From contig JALQPE010002468.1 of the NCBI GenBank assembly GCA_030407315.1, positions 1 through 64,000 on the forward strand: a stretch of 64,000 nucleotides of DNA. The letters run 5' to 3'. This DNA comes from Asparagopsis taxiformis (taxonomy: Eukaryota; Rhodophyta; Florideophyceae; Bonnemaisoniales; Bonnemaisoniaceae). Below the pieces are notes generated by a model that had not been told where the DNA came from, searched no databases, and saw only the letters and a program-made list of their open reading frames with translations. A program made the translations under genes and the position numbers. Of this stretch, positions 1 through 11,128 are shown piece after piece; positions within the stretch are counted from its first letter, which is position 1; every line of letters starts with the position of its first letter.

Positions 1-1386
1 CGCGTGGCGGTGTCGAGTCTATCAGCGTACTGATTCTCGTCCTCGTTAGGACTCTGCGTGATCATCGTGACCCTTTTTCGTAGGCCTCCTGCAGCACGTC
101 GTCTTGCAGGTACCGTTTTAATCAACGCGTTTTGATTACGTGAGGCCACGAGAACCTCTTCGTCGGATCAGTCGTGATCACGCCAGTCGTACACTGGGAA
201 TCGTAGAACCGTCGGGCGTCCCCTTCGAGGAAGAAGTGCAGCGCACGTACTGCCACTCCCTCGCACCACTCCGAGGTGCTGAACCCATCACGGATTTGGG
301 CGAGGAATCCGAGCAACGTAATCGGATTCCGGCCGGAGAACGGCTTTAAACGTAGGGGAAAAGTTCCTCCAGCTCACGTTTGAGGCTTATGTACGCTTTG
401 ACTCTCGTTCACGTAGAGATGTTTCACGTTACATCATGAGTCGGTACATGCGGTACGACACCACGTTCGCAAATGCGTCGAGCATTGTCGTGTGCTCTGC
501 CAACGCGTGGCAAACGGGTCCGAGGGCGTTCCCTGGTAAGCGTACCGCGTCGGCACGTTCGTTTTCGTGGGACTCGCGTGTGTCCGTCGCCGAACGTTCC
601 CAGCCACGGAATGTACGTCTCACGTGGCGGGGGAGCTCTCGTATCGAATTGCGCAGCTCGTGCTGCGTCCGCCGACCGCGCGTGGTCTGGCGTATCGTTA
701 AAACGTAATTGCCTTCGTGGCGTCTCGTTGGGGTTGGCGATGGCTCGTTGCACTGTCGCCCCCCTTCCGTACGTGGTCGGGGTCGTCGGACCGGGTGTTC
801 GTGGGTATCCTCCCGGAACGGCCGGGGAGGATTGCGAGTTATAGGCGCGCGAGCCTTCTTCGTAATTCGGATCGCTTCCGCTCGGCGGAGCGGAACGTCC
901 AGCGACGATTTCGTTGAATACTACGACAAACGAGTCGAGTCTTCCCTCCACGGCGGAGAGACGGTTTCGTAAATCTTCGTTTTCCCGTTCGAGGGTCGCT
1001 GAGCGTTCACGTAACGCACGAGCTTCGCGCTCCGAGACTCCGAGTCTCTGCCTTACGCTTCGTCGACGGCCGCGTCGCTCGCCCTTTCGATGTGACCTCG
1101 AAGGTCTTCGTACACTACGCGTAGTGCCGTGGGAGTCACGTTCCCTTCGTTGAGCTGACCGCCGCGTTGCGGGGTCCATACTCACGGACTCAAACGGGCT
1201 TACCGTACGTGGTAGCTGGCCGATCGCCTCGATATCCGGCGGGATAGATCGATCAGTCGCGAAGATCGCTTCTGCTGACAAGGCCACGTCGGCTTCGGCG
1301 TCCGCTGACGTTGGCAACGGTTGCCTGGGCGACGCGCTGGAATTCGACACAGCGTAATTCATAGACCGTCGTCTGTAGCGTAGCAC
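1..1386 (-). pseudogene. Gag-like retroelement polyprotein, decayed, runs off the left edge
   Basis: Read on the minus strand, 1386-424 encodes a 320-residue, Ser/Arg/Pro-rich protein with a coiled coil near residues 115-155 and an in-frame stop at 424. A second stretch, about 375 down to 122, gives a capsid-like block with the motifs PFSGRNP, FLAQIRDGF and FFLEGDARRFYDS, which resembles LTR-retrotransposon Gag. Below the stop at 122 the same reading continues (LKRYLQDDVLQEAYEK), then shifts frame and reads on as Gag-like sequence to base 1. The reading is therefore broken by at least two stops and frame changes. No protease, reverse transcriptase or integrase is in the window; they would lie beyond base 1. 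Gag identity rests on motif resemblance only. Confidence 0.6.
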
Positions 1387-2239
1387 GTAGCTTTCGTTAA
1401 CGTAAAAGAGCTCAACCTCGTTGGTTGTCGTTATGCTCGTAGCAACTTCTAGGTCGAGAGACCAGTGTGGAACAACGTTAGTTCTAGATAGCTGGTACGA
1501 GCTACGGACACGCTGTCCTTACGAAACGAAACGAGCAGTCCACCCGCTGGTGTTTGACTGTATTGTTAGAACGGTAGAAGGTAGAGTGGTTAGCGAGTAG
1601 ACACGAGCGTCACGACGCAACAATCCACGCGAGGATTACGTTAGCAAACGAGGTGGTACGTCACCGGAGGCGCTCTCAACCAAGCCGGAGGCACTACACG
1701 CAATCAGCCTTACGTGCGGCGATGGGTAGGAGTACGCAGCTCGACGGAGACGAAGCTCGTTAGGCAGAACGTAAACGTAAAACGTAGAAGTCAGTCGTAG
1801 ACTAGAGCCGTTGCTCGATCGTTGTCTTGTCCCCTTTCCTCCCGGCACGATGCAATACCTATATGGCCACGATGGCATCGCTTTACAGTGTAAACACTGC
1901 TCGTAACGTCCCGAATGGGAAAGGACCTTGGGGGTCACACGTAGGGACCCGTTGGTCCGTTGGCCGTTGCCAATACGTTCGTTGCACACGTGTGCCGACT
2001 GCGCGCGCGCATGCGCCAGCAATGTTCGTGCATGCTGTCATCGCTCGGGTCCGCGGAAATTCGTAATTCCGCGGAAATCGTAATTATTTGCAATTTCGGA
2101 ATTGCCACGTATACTACAGAGACCGTCCGCATGTGGAACAAGGCAAAACAACTAAGAACGGCTGGTATCCAACCTCAGCCTTCGACATGCCATGTAGGGT
2201 TGTGTGGTGCCCGTGCTATGCCAGAACACATACAAGGCA
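1387..2239. other. Intergenic stretch, possible 5' LTR/leader of the Gag element
   Basis: No gene is supported here. On the minus strand, a TGG-led sequence near 1453-1464 follows a CA end at about 1466. That is the arrangement expected of a primer-binding site next to an LTR, so part of 1466-2100 could be the LTR of the Gag element. I could not find a matching TG start or a target-site duplication, so the LTR limits are unproven. Near 2056-2090 there are short imperfect repeats of a GGAAATTCGTAATT-like sequence. Confidence 0.25.
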
Positions 2240-2288
2240 GCGTAAAATTTGGTAATTTTTTGAGCCCAAAAATTACCAAATTTTACGC
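2240..2288. repeat. Palindrome P1 (AAATTTGGTAATTTTT family)
   Basis: Two perfect 21-nt arms (2240-2260 and 2268-2288) surround the spacer TGAGCCC. The arms contain AAATTTGGTAATTTTT and its complement. Related palindromes lie at 6328, 6788, 11086, 11545 and 11887. P1 sits 188 bp beyond the stop of the methyltransferase-SET gene and marks the left edge of that cassette. Confidence 0.9.
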
Positions 2289-2475
2289 ACAGAATATACC
2301 TTGTCCAACCTTATGCAGACGCATTACGTACCAAACGGGAAATTCTTCTACGCATTGCTTGCTTGGGGGGAAAGAGTACATTACGATAAAAATAAATTGA
2401 GGTATGGGAAACAGAGTGAAAACATTAATGGAGAGATGGATTTACTTGTGAAATTTGACTGTGAGAGGGTAACAG

Positions 2476-5400
2476 CTAGACAGTGAAGTAATCATGACCG
2501 TATTCGATAAACAGCTCGGATCCAGCTGAGATAGCCTCGTTAGCAGTAACACATACAACTTGGTAGGTAGACACAGAGCTCTCACTGATGAGTTCTTGTA
2601 CAGGGGAGGAGAAACTAACATTAGCAGTTCGCGACGGGCGATCGGTTCCCTCTGCTGGATCCACGAACGTTGGGTCGTTGATTTTCGAAGCAGCGCAATA
2701 CTCGAATGGAACAATGAAGATGGGGCGGCCAGACGTAGACGGAACCAAGCAGGTGATATTTGGGTCCTTGATTTTGAACTGCGTACTTCTGGAAGCGCTC
2801 AATCGAGAACGAAGTCGGACCCGTACCAAACGTCTTCAGTTTTGCTTGGTAGAGATCCTTGTAAACCACTGCCCCAAAATAGTACCCGACGATATCTCCT
2901 GGATCAATATCTACTCTTGCGAAGAGTCCATCACCAGCTGCAGGTATAGTTGAAGTTGCAACGTATACATTGTGTGCCATTGCATCAATTGATAGCAGGG
3001 TTTTACTATCCATGGTGGACAACAAGCCCAGCAGTGATTGTGGCCATTTGTGAATAGGAAGGTCTACCAAGTCATTGTGCTGGTCTGGGATGCACCAAAT
3101 GGCGGTCAGAAAGCTGATGAGGTGGGGTGGAAGTTGTGTCGAACTTGGTAAACTGGAGGGGTTCTTCGAGTGGGAATCGTCATCGGAAGTTCCGAGTTGA
3201 GAAGTGGCCAGCTGCTGCAGGGCGGGCGTGGACTGTTGAGCAAAGTTCCCAATGGAGACCTGCTGCAGAAATGCAAGATTAACTCTAGGAAGGGATAGTT
3301 CAAAGCAGTCCGTGAACTTCTCACACCCCACAAACCTCCTGTACTGACCGTGGTGCATAGTAAGGCATGCAACTGCAGTAGAGAAAGCGCCAGCAAACAT
3401 GTCCACGACCAAGTCTCCCTGGTTTGAGAAACGTCCAATGAGCTCTTGCATGAGAGCTACGGTCTTCTGCTCGGGGCGCAACGTAACCTTTTTCTTGTCC
3501 TTGTCCAAATATTTCACTGTTTCCGATGCTGTGATGCGCGGGATGTTGTCGATGACATTTGTCCAAGCCTTGAACCTAGAAGGGATGTATCCTGCATTTC
3601 GGTAGTTCACCATCCCCCAGCCTTCTTTACCCTTACCCAGCTTCGTAGCATGTACAACCAGCTCGACCATATTTAACAAACTGGTTGTAATCCTATATGG
3701 AGGCGAAGTAAAATGGGTGGGGCTCCGAGTACAGACGATAGGCTGCGAATCAACCGCGAACATAGGACTACCCGTAGAGTATTTCACTTTGCGAAGCTCG
3801 TATACCCAATTGTAGAACAGAGCAGCAGATGTGAATATGAGAACATGACCACCCTTGCGCGTCACCTTGGAAATTTCAGCTACCGTGTCTTCGATTTCTT
3901 CCTGACGGAGGACATCGTAACCAGAGTTTCCTCTGCCAGACATACGCCTAGTATTGTACGGCGGGTCAGTGAGTACCAACTGAGCACCTTCCCGGATTTG
4001 CGGCTTTCGAGGATTGTCAACAGCGTCATAGTTCTTCAAAAGGTCTCTGAAGCTGCAGTTGAAAGTATGCAGGACAGATCCTTTCATGTTGTCCATTTCT
4101 GGAGGAATCAACACTTCATCTTCTGCACGCATGGATTTTATATCAGCTCTGGCCGCTTCGGCGGTACCGCTGTTACCGCTATTCCTGCTCGAGCTTCCTG
4201 CACCAGAAGGGCTTTCATCTAGTCGTCTGCGTTTAGCATTCGGGCTCGTTCCGTTCCCGCCGGGCGGAGAATCCCGTACTGGAGAAGCTGTTCTCTCAGT
4301 GTCTCCGAACAGCTCCTCATTAGGGTCGGGCGTTGATTGTGGCTCTTCTGTGAGGCTGAATGCCGTGAGTTGCCTTTCAACCATACCCAGAGCCCGAATA
4401 GTCGTAAACCTCCCAGCATCCGGGGAACCAGTCGACGCCTGGAAGCCCTGTAGGAAAGGTATTGCTCGCGGTGAAGAAACGGTTTGGTCGAACAATTCTT
4501 TGTGCCGACAGATCGTCATTATGTGCTCCCAGAAGGACGTTGCGCAGAGGCGCATCTGAGCATCTTGCAGCAGCGTACGATGGACAGCCGCACTCGAGAT
4601 GCTTGCCGAGTGCTGCACTCTTCGAACAGCTCCTCTGCCGTGCAACAAAGTCTTCAGCTCTCGAAGCGGTGCGAAGCCCCTATTTTCCGAGTCCAGGACG
4701 TGGTACGTGAATACTCTCTGGTCGTACAGAAGGTACGGTTGCAAGAGCTCCTCGGTATTGGTAGCCCCTAGCGACTTTGCCAATACATCCCATGACTTCA
4801 GAATCACATGAATACCATATCCAAGACGCTGGGCAGTCCACGGACTATCCTTCTTGAGAAGCGGCGTGGGTCTATTCGAAGACCTCGTTCTTGTACGTGA
4901 GCGTGGCCGGGATTCTGCCTGCAACTTCCAGTCTCGGTCCATTTGTATCAATGCCATGAGAAATACAACCCTCTCGAAAGTTGTGGTAAGTCTCGGAGTT
5001 GTCCAGCTATCTTGATGCGAAGCGCGCTCCTGGGTCTGTGAAACGAAGAATTGGCATGCTAGTGATTGTCTTGAGAAGGCATCTCGACCAATCGCGGACT
5101 GGGAGAAGTTATGCTCGGTGTAGAACTCTTTCTGAACTGGAAGTGGTGGTCCAGGACTCTGAGAGTTTTTGAGTGGATCCTCTGCTGATTGCTCATCACG
5201 CTCATGGACAAACACGGGAATAAAGAAGGATACGGATAAATCCAGCAACCCACAGCTCGTGAGGAATAGATCCCATACCCGTGTGTCTATATCTACACTA
5301 CCATCTTCACCAGCAGAAATGGTGAAGTTTCGGACTGCTTGCACAATGTTAAAGGTGTGACGATGGTAGGCATACGAGAACCATTTATCCAGAACGATTG

Positions 5401-5950
5401 AAGCATTCGCTGGCAGGTCAAACTTGTACATACTGCTCACAGCCCTTCGAAACGCTGTGAGCGAACGTTCTGCAAGGGGCACATGATCCTCTTTCTTCTC
5501 AGCTTCATGCCAACAGTCTCGCATGTGAGCGACTATTGCTACACTTTCGTAGAACGGAATAATCCTTTCCCTCTCCAGGAGATGAAAGAGAATAGAGGCA
5601 AGCGTATGTGGTTTGGTAGTAATAGATTCGTAGCTCATGCGAAGTAAATATCTCGATGTGTTCCGTCGGGGGCGCGACCACACCTCCTCGCACACGTCCA
5701 TGCCTCCCACCAAGGTTACGTCACCATTGTCCGCAATGCTACCGTACAGATAGAGACGTTCGAAATCCAGATGCACTACGGATGTGACATCGGAGGCTGG
5801 GGTGCTAGCCCCTGCGATAGCAGGAATTGAAACAACGCGAGCGGGATCAACCCATAGAATGGTTCCGTTTCCGTACTTGTCAGATGGATGCATCGGCCCA
5901 TCTTCGCTGTACGTTTCGACAAGCCCGTGCCGGGGTTGTGGCTGCGCCAT
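2476..5950 (-). CDS. DPPY-class DNA methyltransferase with C-terminal SET-like domain (one frame break)
   Basis: The main frame runs from an upstream ATG at 6019; the ATG at 5950 (MAQPQPRH) is a plausible start. Numbering from the 6019 ATG, the first ~600 residues match nothing I recognise; KRRRL near 597 could be a nuclear signal. Residues ~640-920 look like an N6-adenine/N4-cytosine methyltransferase with motif order IV then I: TDPPYNTRR near 685 and VVDMFAGAFSTA near 873. After ~1015 comes a SET-like domain with GDGLFARVDIDPGDIVGYYFG. The main frame then diverges at a TTTT run (plus 2772-2775; A4 on the gene strand). Dropping one base gives YAVQIKDPN and joins the frame holding the rest of SET (KINDPTF, ELFIEYGHDYF), ending at 2476. 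The likely role is nuclear DNA and/or protein methylation. Substrate and activity are unknown. Confidence 0.75.
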
Positions 5951-6327
5951 TTCAGGGGATGCTCGGGAACGAGGGAGAAGAGAGAATGCGATAGATTGGT
6001 AGAGAAGATTGCAATGCAATCCGGCACATGTGCCTGACAGGACGGCAAGGAGATTTTTCCGCGCGCCCGCAAAATTTGAAATTGGAATTTATGGAAGCCC
6101 CGATTTCTGACGAGGGGTCGCGGGATGATGAAAGAGTTTGGAGTTTTGTTGTTGAAGATTGGTGAAGGGGTGCAATGTTTTGAACGGGTATGCAGCTTGG
6201 GCGCATTCTGTATCATGACAGTGCATTAAACAAAATCTCCACAACCTTGAGCTAGCTTCACTAATAATACAGAGACACTGCACCTAAATTCAAGCCCCAT
6301 TAGCTACAGACGGTCGCCAGACTAGTC

Positions 6328-6370
6328 TAAAATTTGGTAATTTTTTGGGCACAAAAATTACCAAATTTTA
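6328..6370. repeat. Palindrome P2
   Basis: Eighteen-nt arms (TAAAATTTGGTAATTTTT and its complement) surround a GGGC-containing spacer. It lies about 380 bp upstream of the methyltransferase-SET start, so P1 and P2 bracket that gene. Immediately outside is the 10-nt palindrome AGACTAGTCT (6320-6329), which also borders copies at 11597 and 12007. Confidence 0.9.
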
Positions 6371-6787
6371 TGCCCCACTCGTAGTGACCGTATGGCTCGT
6401 ACTCCGTCCTACTTTGTACCAGCGACCTTATGCCATGGGACACTCACCACCACGAGTAAGCACCACGTGGGCAGCACCTTCTATAGTTCGGTGCAATTAT
6501 GTTTATCGACTATTGGTGCACAACTGTCTGGATGCATCACGATGACTAGATGTTCAAGATTGTATGAGGAGAGAAGTAGACGGACATAGATGCACGTCAT
6601 GGTAATACCGGTTCGGTTTTGAACAGAGCTGCAATGCGCCGTCAATGTTCGTCAACAACCATCCAGCGAAGAAGCGTAGCATTTGGAATGTTTAGAAACA
6701 TCAGTAAAGCATGGAATGTATGAACCTGACGTAGCCTGGGGCAGGAGCGGTTGTCCAAATCTGGAACAGGTGGGCGCCGGATGGGTC

Positions 6788-6830
6788 TAAAATTTGGTAA
6801 TTTTTTGGGCTCAAAAATTACCAAATTTTA
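6788..6830. repeat. Palindrome P3
   Basis: It has the same arms as P2 with a spacer containing GGGCT. It is the inner end of repeat arm R1 and lies about 260 bp beyond the oxygenase stop codon. The 6831-7091 spacer between them holds nothing I recognise apart from AT-rich TATAGTATACTAT-like sequence near 7000. Confidence 0.9.
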
Positions 6831-7091
6831 GGACCTGAATAGCAGCTGGAAAAGACAAAGTAGAGGTACTGCTGAGGTCGGGAGCGCTCTTAGCTCATGG
6901 ATACGCACTCGTTAGTCTGGGTTGAGAGGAAAACAATATCGTAGATCACAGAATGTCACAAGTTGTCAGTAAGCAATGGGGAAGAGTATACTGTTAGTAT
7001 ATAGTATACTATGCTACAGGTGAAGCAATGGAGGAACATTAAGAAAACAATAGAAACTTTAGTTGAGAGCAACCTATAGGTGAAATCCTAC

Positions 7092-9064
7092 CTACTCAAC
7101 TGTTATGTAATCTTCACTACTATCCGGTACCTCATCGTCCGACTCAAAGTCGTGTGCGAACTCGTAAGGTTTCGGCAGACGATTGGGGTCGTCACTCTGC
7201 ACCGGTGCGTAGACGAGATCATTGACTAGCTCGGAAGAATCACGTACAGCCATGCTATGGACTCGAATGTGATGACCGTATTGTACTCCAGTCTTAGAAA
7301 TTTTGTCCTTCACGAAGTCGTAATCCTGCCATCCCGCACCAGCGTGCTCTACGTCACCACGAGTCACGAGAACAGAGAAGGGTGGAATCCAAACCAATTT
7401 TGGATGGAGATGGGGCCAGATGGCCAGGAAGGCATCACGAGGGGCGTTGAGGAAGGCATGACTCCGCGGTCGTACCAGAATTGGGGACCCAACTGCACCA
7501 GTAGCTATGAAAGAATAGTCTGGGTCTGGTGCAGGGGTCCCACAATAGCGGTTCGGTTCCTCGCGTGGCGGTCCTGGGTACGTGAAGTCGAGATGCGGGA
7601 TCTGACGAGTACAGTTGGAACCCGTCAGGAGCATCCGAAGTCCTGTCCTCCCAAAGCGCAGCTTGGAGCCTTTCTTGAATCCGTTCAAAGATGAAACGGA
7701 ATCCTCCAAGTGCAACATTTCCGCTATAATTGCGAGGATGACATCCACGGAAACCTTGTCATGAGCCAGCGACATGGATTGCTCCCCGTCGAGGTCTTCA
7801 ATGACAGCCGAGCGGGGGTCATGTACCGCTGGCGAGACGCGCCACCCCGGGCATCCTGGGCAGCTGAACCGGAGTTCAGAATCGTGCCCCACGCCCCTTC
7901 CACATTGTCATCGAACTTTTGGGCAAACCCAGAGAGCAGTTCGTGGATTGCAGACCGTACATCGGAAGCTCCTAGTATGTCTTCGAGGACGATGTATCCA
8001 TCGAAATCAATACTAGCCCTTGCCCGCTCCCAATAAACAATCCTCTCCTCGGATGTACCACCAGCCGCGGAGTTGATATCCTCCCTGATCTCCTCCACCT
8101 CCCCACTCGTCATGATGAACCCAGAGCGGTGTTCAGGATGGAGCAGACCCGAAATTGAACGCACGAACGTAGCAGCTTGGGCAAGCGTGGTCTGCTCCGT
8201 GAGAAAGGAAGGTGGCGGTGGCTGCTCGTCCTCATACCTGTGTACCCGAAACCCCTTGGAAGTCACCTTCGTCTTTGTAGGGGTTTCGCCGTCTTCTATC
8301 TCACCTTCACGCTCCTTTTCGCCAGATGAGGGTGGCTGTGCAGGAAGCGGAAGGGAGACAGGGGGAGAAGACGGGCTACCGAGAGCGATGAGTTGCTCTG
8401 CGATAGCGGCACTTCTGGTCTTGGACCGAGTCATCCGAGTCGGAGGAGGAGTGGTCGGCTCTCTCCTCCTCTTTTCTCCCCGCCGCGGTGTTCCAGAGGC
8501 ACTTTTCTTGGCTGGTTCCCGGGATATGGGCGCCTTCCCTCCCATCGTACTCCGCGGAGCCTCACCGGTCTGCTTATCCTTTTCTTCAGCAGACTCGGTA
8601 GAGGACGCGTCCTTTTCGAAAGGATTGTACGCATCACCTTCCCACGCTTCTTGTAACGTGACCCCTGCAGGAGGGGTCCAAGAAGGGGGGTCATCCGGTT
8701 GACGGCCATCGTAGCACTCACGGGAGCAGACGAACACCATGTCTCGCTCACCGTTGTTGAGGTACTTGATGGGGATGAGGTGATATACTCGAGGATAGTC
8801 GCACAGGTTGTGTACTGGCTGAATGTTGCACGCTGTGCATTTGTGCACAGCGGCATAGCCGGGGAAGCGACAGTGTGATCCAAGCGAGCAGGGAAAGGGG
8901 CGTGGCGTAGTTTCATCGGGCGGAATGCGCACAGAGCGTGAAACTACTGTCCCCCCACCACCCCCCTGCGGTTGAGAAGCTTCAACCGAGGTTTCGGGGT
9001 TCTGCTGTTCCGTGGCGATAGCAGAGTCGGGAACAGGAGCAGACGTGGGTGGGGAGACGGCCAT
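7092..9064 (-). CDS. Zinc-finger plus 2-oxoglutarate/Fe(II) oxygenase, TET/JBP-like fold (one frame break; probable fusion to ParB-like part)
   Basis: The frame from ATG 9064 has a Cys/His cluster at residues 59-117 (Cys 59, 65, 76, 79, 88, 113, 117; His 74, 85). A long basic, Ser/Pro-rich linker follows, then a folded region ending in DDNVEGAW. The frame is lost at a G4 run (plus 7887-7890). One extra G restores continuity (EGAW to GHDSELRF) into the frame that ends at 7092. That frame carries an HxD motif (HLDF), a distal His (GDVEHAGAGW) and an Arg about 27 residues later (HHIRVHSM), the usual iron and 2-oxoglutarate ligand set. The zinc finger plus dioxygenase suggests a nucleic-acid or chromatin oxygenase, but phytanoyl-type dioxygenases share the motif set. 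The ATG lies inside the 3' end of the ParB-like frame, so the two may be one protein. Confidence 0.65.
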
Positions 9065-10629
9065 GGGGGAGCGGGGGGTGAGTCGGGTTGTGAGGGGGAA
9101 GGGGGAGGGGGAGGAGAGTTGGGTTTGGAGGGGGAAGGGGGAGGAGAGTTGGGCTTCGAGGGGGAAGGGGCGCGGGCTGTTGAGTCCGGCTTGGCTTGGG
9201 AGTCAGGAGGAGAAATGTCCATCGGATTGATTTCGTCCTCAGGAAGGGGTTGTGAGGGAAGGGGAACGGGGAGAGGTTCCATGATATTCTCCCCGAATTG
9301 GGTCGGAGAGCGAGCCTGCCGAGTCACCTGTGATGGTGACTTCGGAGGAGTGGCTGATGCCACAGGGGCAGGAGCAGGAACGCTCTCTGCCGCTTTCTCG
9401 CTCTCCTTCCCCACATCTTTTGCGCCTTGACTGGCCGCAGTGGCAAGCACTGCATCGCCAGATGCTCCGGGAGGAGGGGGCGGAGTCTCACGATCCGGTG
9501 CAATGTTGAAACGTTGCAGGATGACGGTTCGGAAATCTTCTCGGCGACGCTCGTGGTTCTTCTCCTGTTTTGGCACAGGTTCTTCTTCATATTGAACCAT
9601 GCGCTTGAACACGGATTTCCAGGTCGGGATCATGTCCGTTCCATCCGGTTCGAGGTCCTCCAGGTCTGCCAGCTCGTCCGTAGTCATCCCAACCTTGGGT
9701 GCGACTTCACGGATTACCAGGTAGAAATCTCTGATGTAATTGAGATACACCCTGAGCTGGAGACCTGGGATGCGACCAAAGGACTGGAGCAATTTCACAG
9801 AGCGGTAGTGAATGCACCTAACCATCAGCTCACTGGCACGGTCCTCAGCCTTTGTGAACGCGGTGTCCTTCAGCACTAGAAGGCTGATTCCAACCTCATT
9901 TTCCTTCCTACCAGAGGCCATCTTGTACGCCTCGTACGTGCGTGGTGAACGTCTCATGTTCAGAGCCACATTGACGATAGACGTCACCGTACTCTTCCTG
10001 AGTATGCCACTGAAGTGACGCTGGAAGAACCAGTTGCACAGCTGCGAAGCTGTCATACTGGAGAGTTTCCTTTCCCCTTCCTTCGCGTACTTCAAGTTGC
10101 AGTTGTATATGCTGATGATAGCATGAATACGGTCGCGGATGGTGGTCGGTAAAACCGTGTGCACCAGTTCGTTCAGCCGCTGACTCAGGTAGAGCACGTC
10201 TTCCATCGTCATGGCTTGTCCATCTGGCCTGAACGCTTCCTGAACAGGAACGCTGTCCACAATAGAAGCCAGACGTTCAACTCCTTCCGCTTTGGCTCGG
10301 ACAAGAGCGCCACGACGATGGAGACCATCCGCGATGTAGAAGCGTGTTTCGTCGGACTCGTGGGCTAGACCAACGACAGTCACGGAGCCCACGGAAGAGG
10401 TCTGAAAGCCTTCAAGAACCATCTTCTGAAACAACACATCTACATGCGACTCATCAACCTCGCGCGATGTTTCTTCCGTGACATGAATGTCCGCAATCGG
10501 AAGTGTCATCTGCCGGAACTCGTAGTTCGCAAGCGTGCTACCAGCCCGGGGCATCGCGGGGACTGTCAGCTCCCGAGCTGGAGCGCGGGAAGATGCAGCT
10601 GCGAGACGAGAGCGTTGACGATGAAACAT
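8944..10629 (-). CDS. ParB/sulfiredoxin-like domain protein with Pro-rich tail
   Basis: The first ATG is at 10629 (MFHRQRSR); the frame stays open upstream but only from a non-ATG codon. Residues ~40-120 give a ParB-like N-terminal fold: LPIADIHV, then FQKMVLEGFQ, then FYIADGLHRRGALVRA with the DGxHR signature. A mainly helical, basic region follows to ~350, then an acidic segment. The tail is a low-complexity repeat of SPSKPNSPPP type. The last 120 bp overlap the start of the zinc-finger/oxygenase frame. Inserting one C in the C5 run (G5 on plus, 9065-9069) would run this tail into MAVSPPTSAP, making one protein of about 1,180 residues. ParB-family domains bind CTP and/or DNA in bacteria. 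The role here is unknown, and a DNA-targeting part is an inference. Confidence 0.7.
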   Translation of the reverse strand: MFHRQRSRLAAASSRAPARELTVPAMPRAGSTLANYEFRQMTLPIADIHVTEETSREVDESHVDVLFQKMVLEGFQTSSVGSVTVVGLAHESDETRFYIADGLHRRGALVRAKAEGVERLASIVDSVPVQEAFRPDGQAMTMEDVLYLSQRLNELVHTVLPTTIRDRIHAIISIYNCNLKYAKEGERKLSSMTASQLCNWFFQRHFSGILRKSTVTSIVNVALNMRRSPRTYEAYKMASGRKENEVGISLLVLKDTAFTKAEDRASELMVRCIHYRSVKLLQSFGRIPGLQLRVYLNYIRDFYLVIREVAPKVGMTTDELADLEDLEPDGTDMIPTWKSVFKRMVQYEEEPVPKQEKNHERRREDFRTVILQRFNIAPDRETPPPPPGASGDAVLATAASQGAKDVGKESEKAAESVPAPAPVASATPPKSPSQVTRQARSPTQFGENIMEPLPVPLPSQPLPEDEINPMDISPPDSQAKPDSTARAPSPSKPNSPPPSPSKPNSPPPPPSPSQPDSPPAPPWPSPHPRLLLFPTLLSPRNSRTPKPRLKLLNRRGVVGGQ

Positions 10630-10650
10630 GTTTGTGGGTGGGATAAACAA

Positions 10651-11085
10651 GCTCTTGAACTCTGAACGGTGTATAGAGGTGAAGTGGGCACGAAAAGGGC
10701 AGGGAGTGAAGAGAAAGAGAGGGCACGGGAGAGCAAGGATTGAAGAGAGAGAGAGAGGGATGGGACACTGTCACTGTGGGGAGACAGATGGATGCAAAGC
10801 GGGAGAAGCAGAGAGAGATGCGAAGAGCGAAGCTTGGAAAGCAGGGGGAGTTGGGCTGAAGCAGGGAGATGCACGATCTGAATTGCCTTTGAGGTGCTGG
10901 AGTACTACAAGGAGTAGTAGATGAGTAGCAGAGGAGAGTGACAGGAAATCGTGTAGACGTAACGTTTGGAAGGTTAACTGAAGGGGTGCGAATAAATTCG
11001 CGCCCACGCGCCAAAAGACTCACCGGTTGCGTTCAAATCAATCAGTACCCAATGAACAGTCGTGAAGAGAGTACAAGAAGGGGCG
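10651..11085. promoter_or_regulatory. Purine-rich upstream region of the ParB-like gene
   Basis: This 435-bp stretch lies between the ParB-like start and palindrome P4. It is strongly purine-rich on plus (GA and GGA runs around 10690-10830, including a GAGAGAGAGAGAG tract near 10750), which is pyrimidine-rich on the gene strand. It is the only available promoter/5' leader for the cassette. No TATA box stands out. Confidence 0.4.
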
Positions 11086-11128
11086 TGAAATTTGGTAATT
11101 TTTGAGCCCAAAAAATTACCAAATTTTA
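11086..11128. repeat. Palindrome P4
   Basis: Near-perfect 18-nt arms (TGAAATTTGGTAATTTTT, one change from the consensus) lie around GAGCCCA. It is the right border of the ParB/oxygenase cassette and the inner end of repeat arm R2. Like P1, it is preceded by GCGT. Confidence 0.9.

Larger units (their letters stand above)
6306..6830 (+). repeat. Inverted repeat arm R1 (~500 bp)
   Basis: By direct reading, 6371-6787 is almost identical to the reverse complement of 11129-11544, with only a handful of mismatches (for example near 6720 and 6736). Palindromes P2 and P3 close both ends. The homology extends about 22 bp further left to 6306 (CAGACGGTCGCC). Together with R2 it encloses the oxygenase/ParB cassette like long terminal inverted repeats. 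No protein-coding content is supported inside the arm. Confidence 0.88.

Noticed and set aside
2680..2870. A spliceosomal intron at the methyltransferase-SET frame change
   Set aside because: GT...AG pairs exist, but the 88-nt candidate of suitable phase would remove conserved SET sequence (VYKDLY...ERFQKYAVQ). A one-base change in the A4 run gives a better protein.
7880..9070. Programmed -1 ribosomal frameshifting joining ParB, zinc finger and oxygenase
   Set aside because: No classical slippery heptamer or obvious downstream pseudoknot was seen. Similar one-base breaks at homopolymers occur in an unrelated gene (FIGNL1), so indel error or mutation is simpler.
2476..10629. Bacterial restriction-modification operon or contamination
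   Set aside because: The genes are long, Ser/Pro-rich and linker-rich, with a SET-like domain. They lack ribosome-binding sites and sit within eukaryotic transposon sequence.
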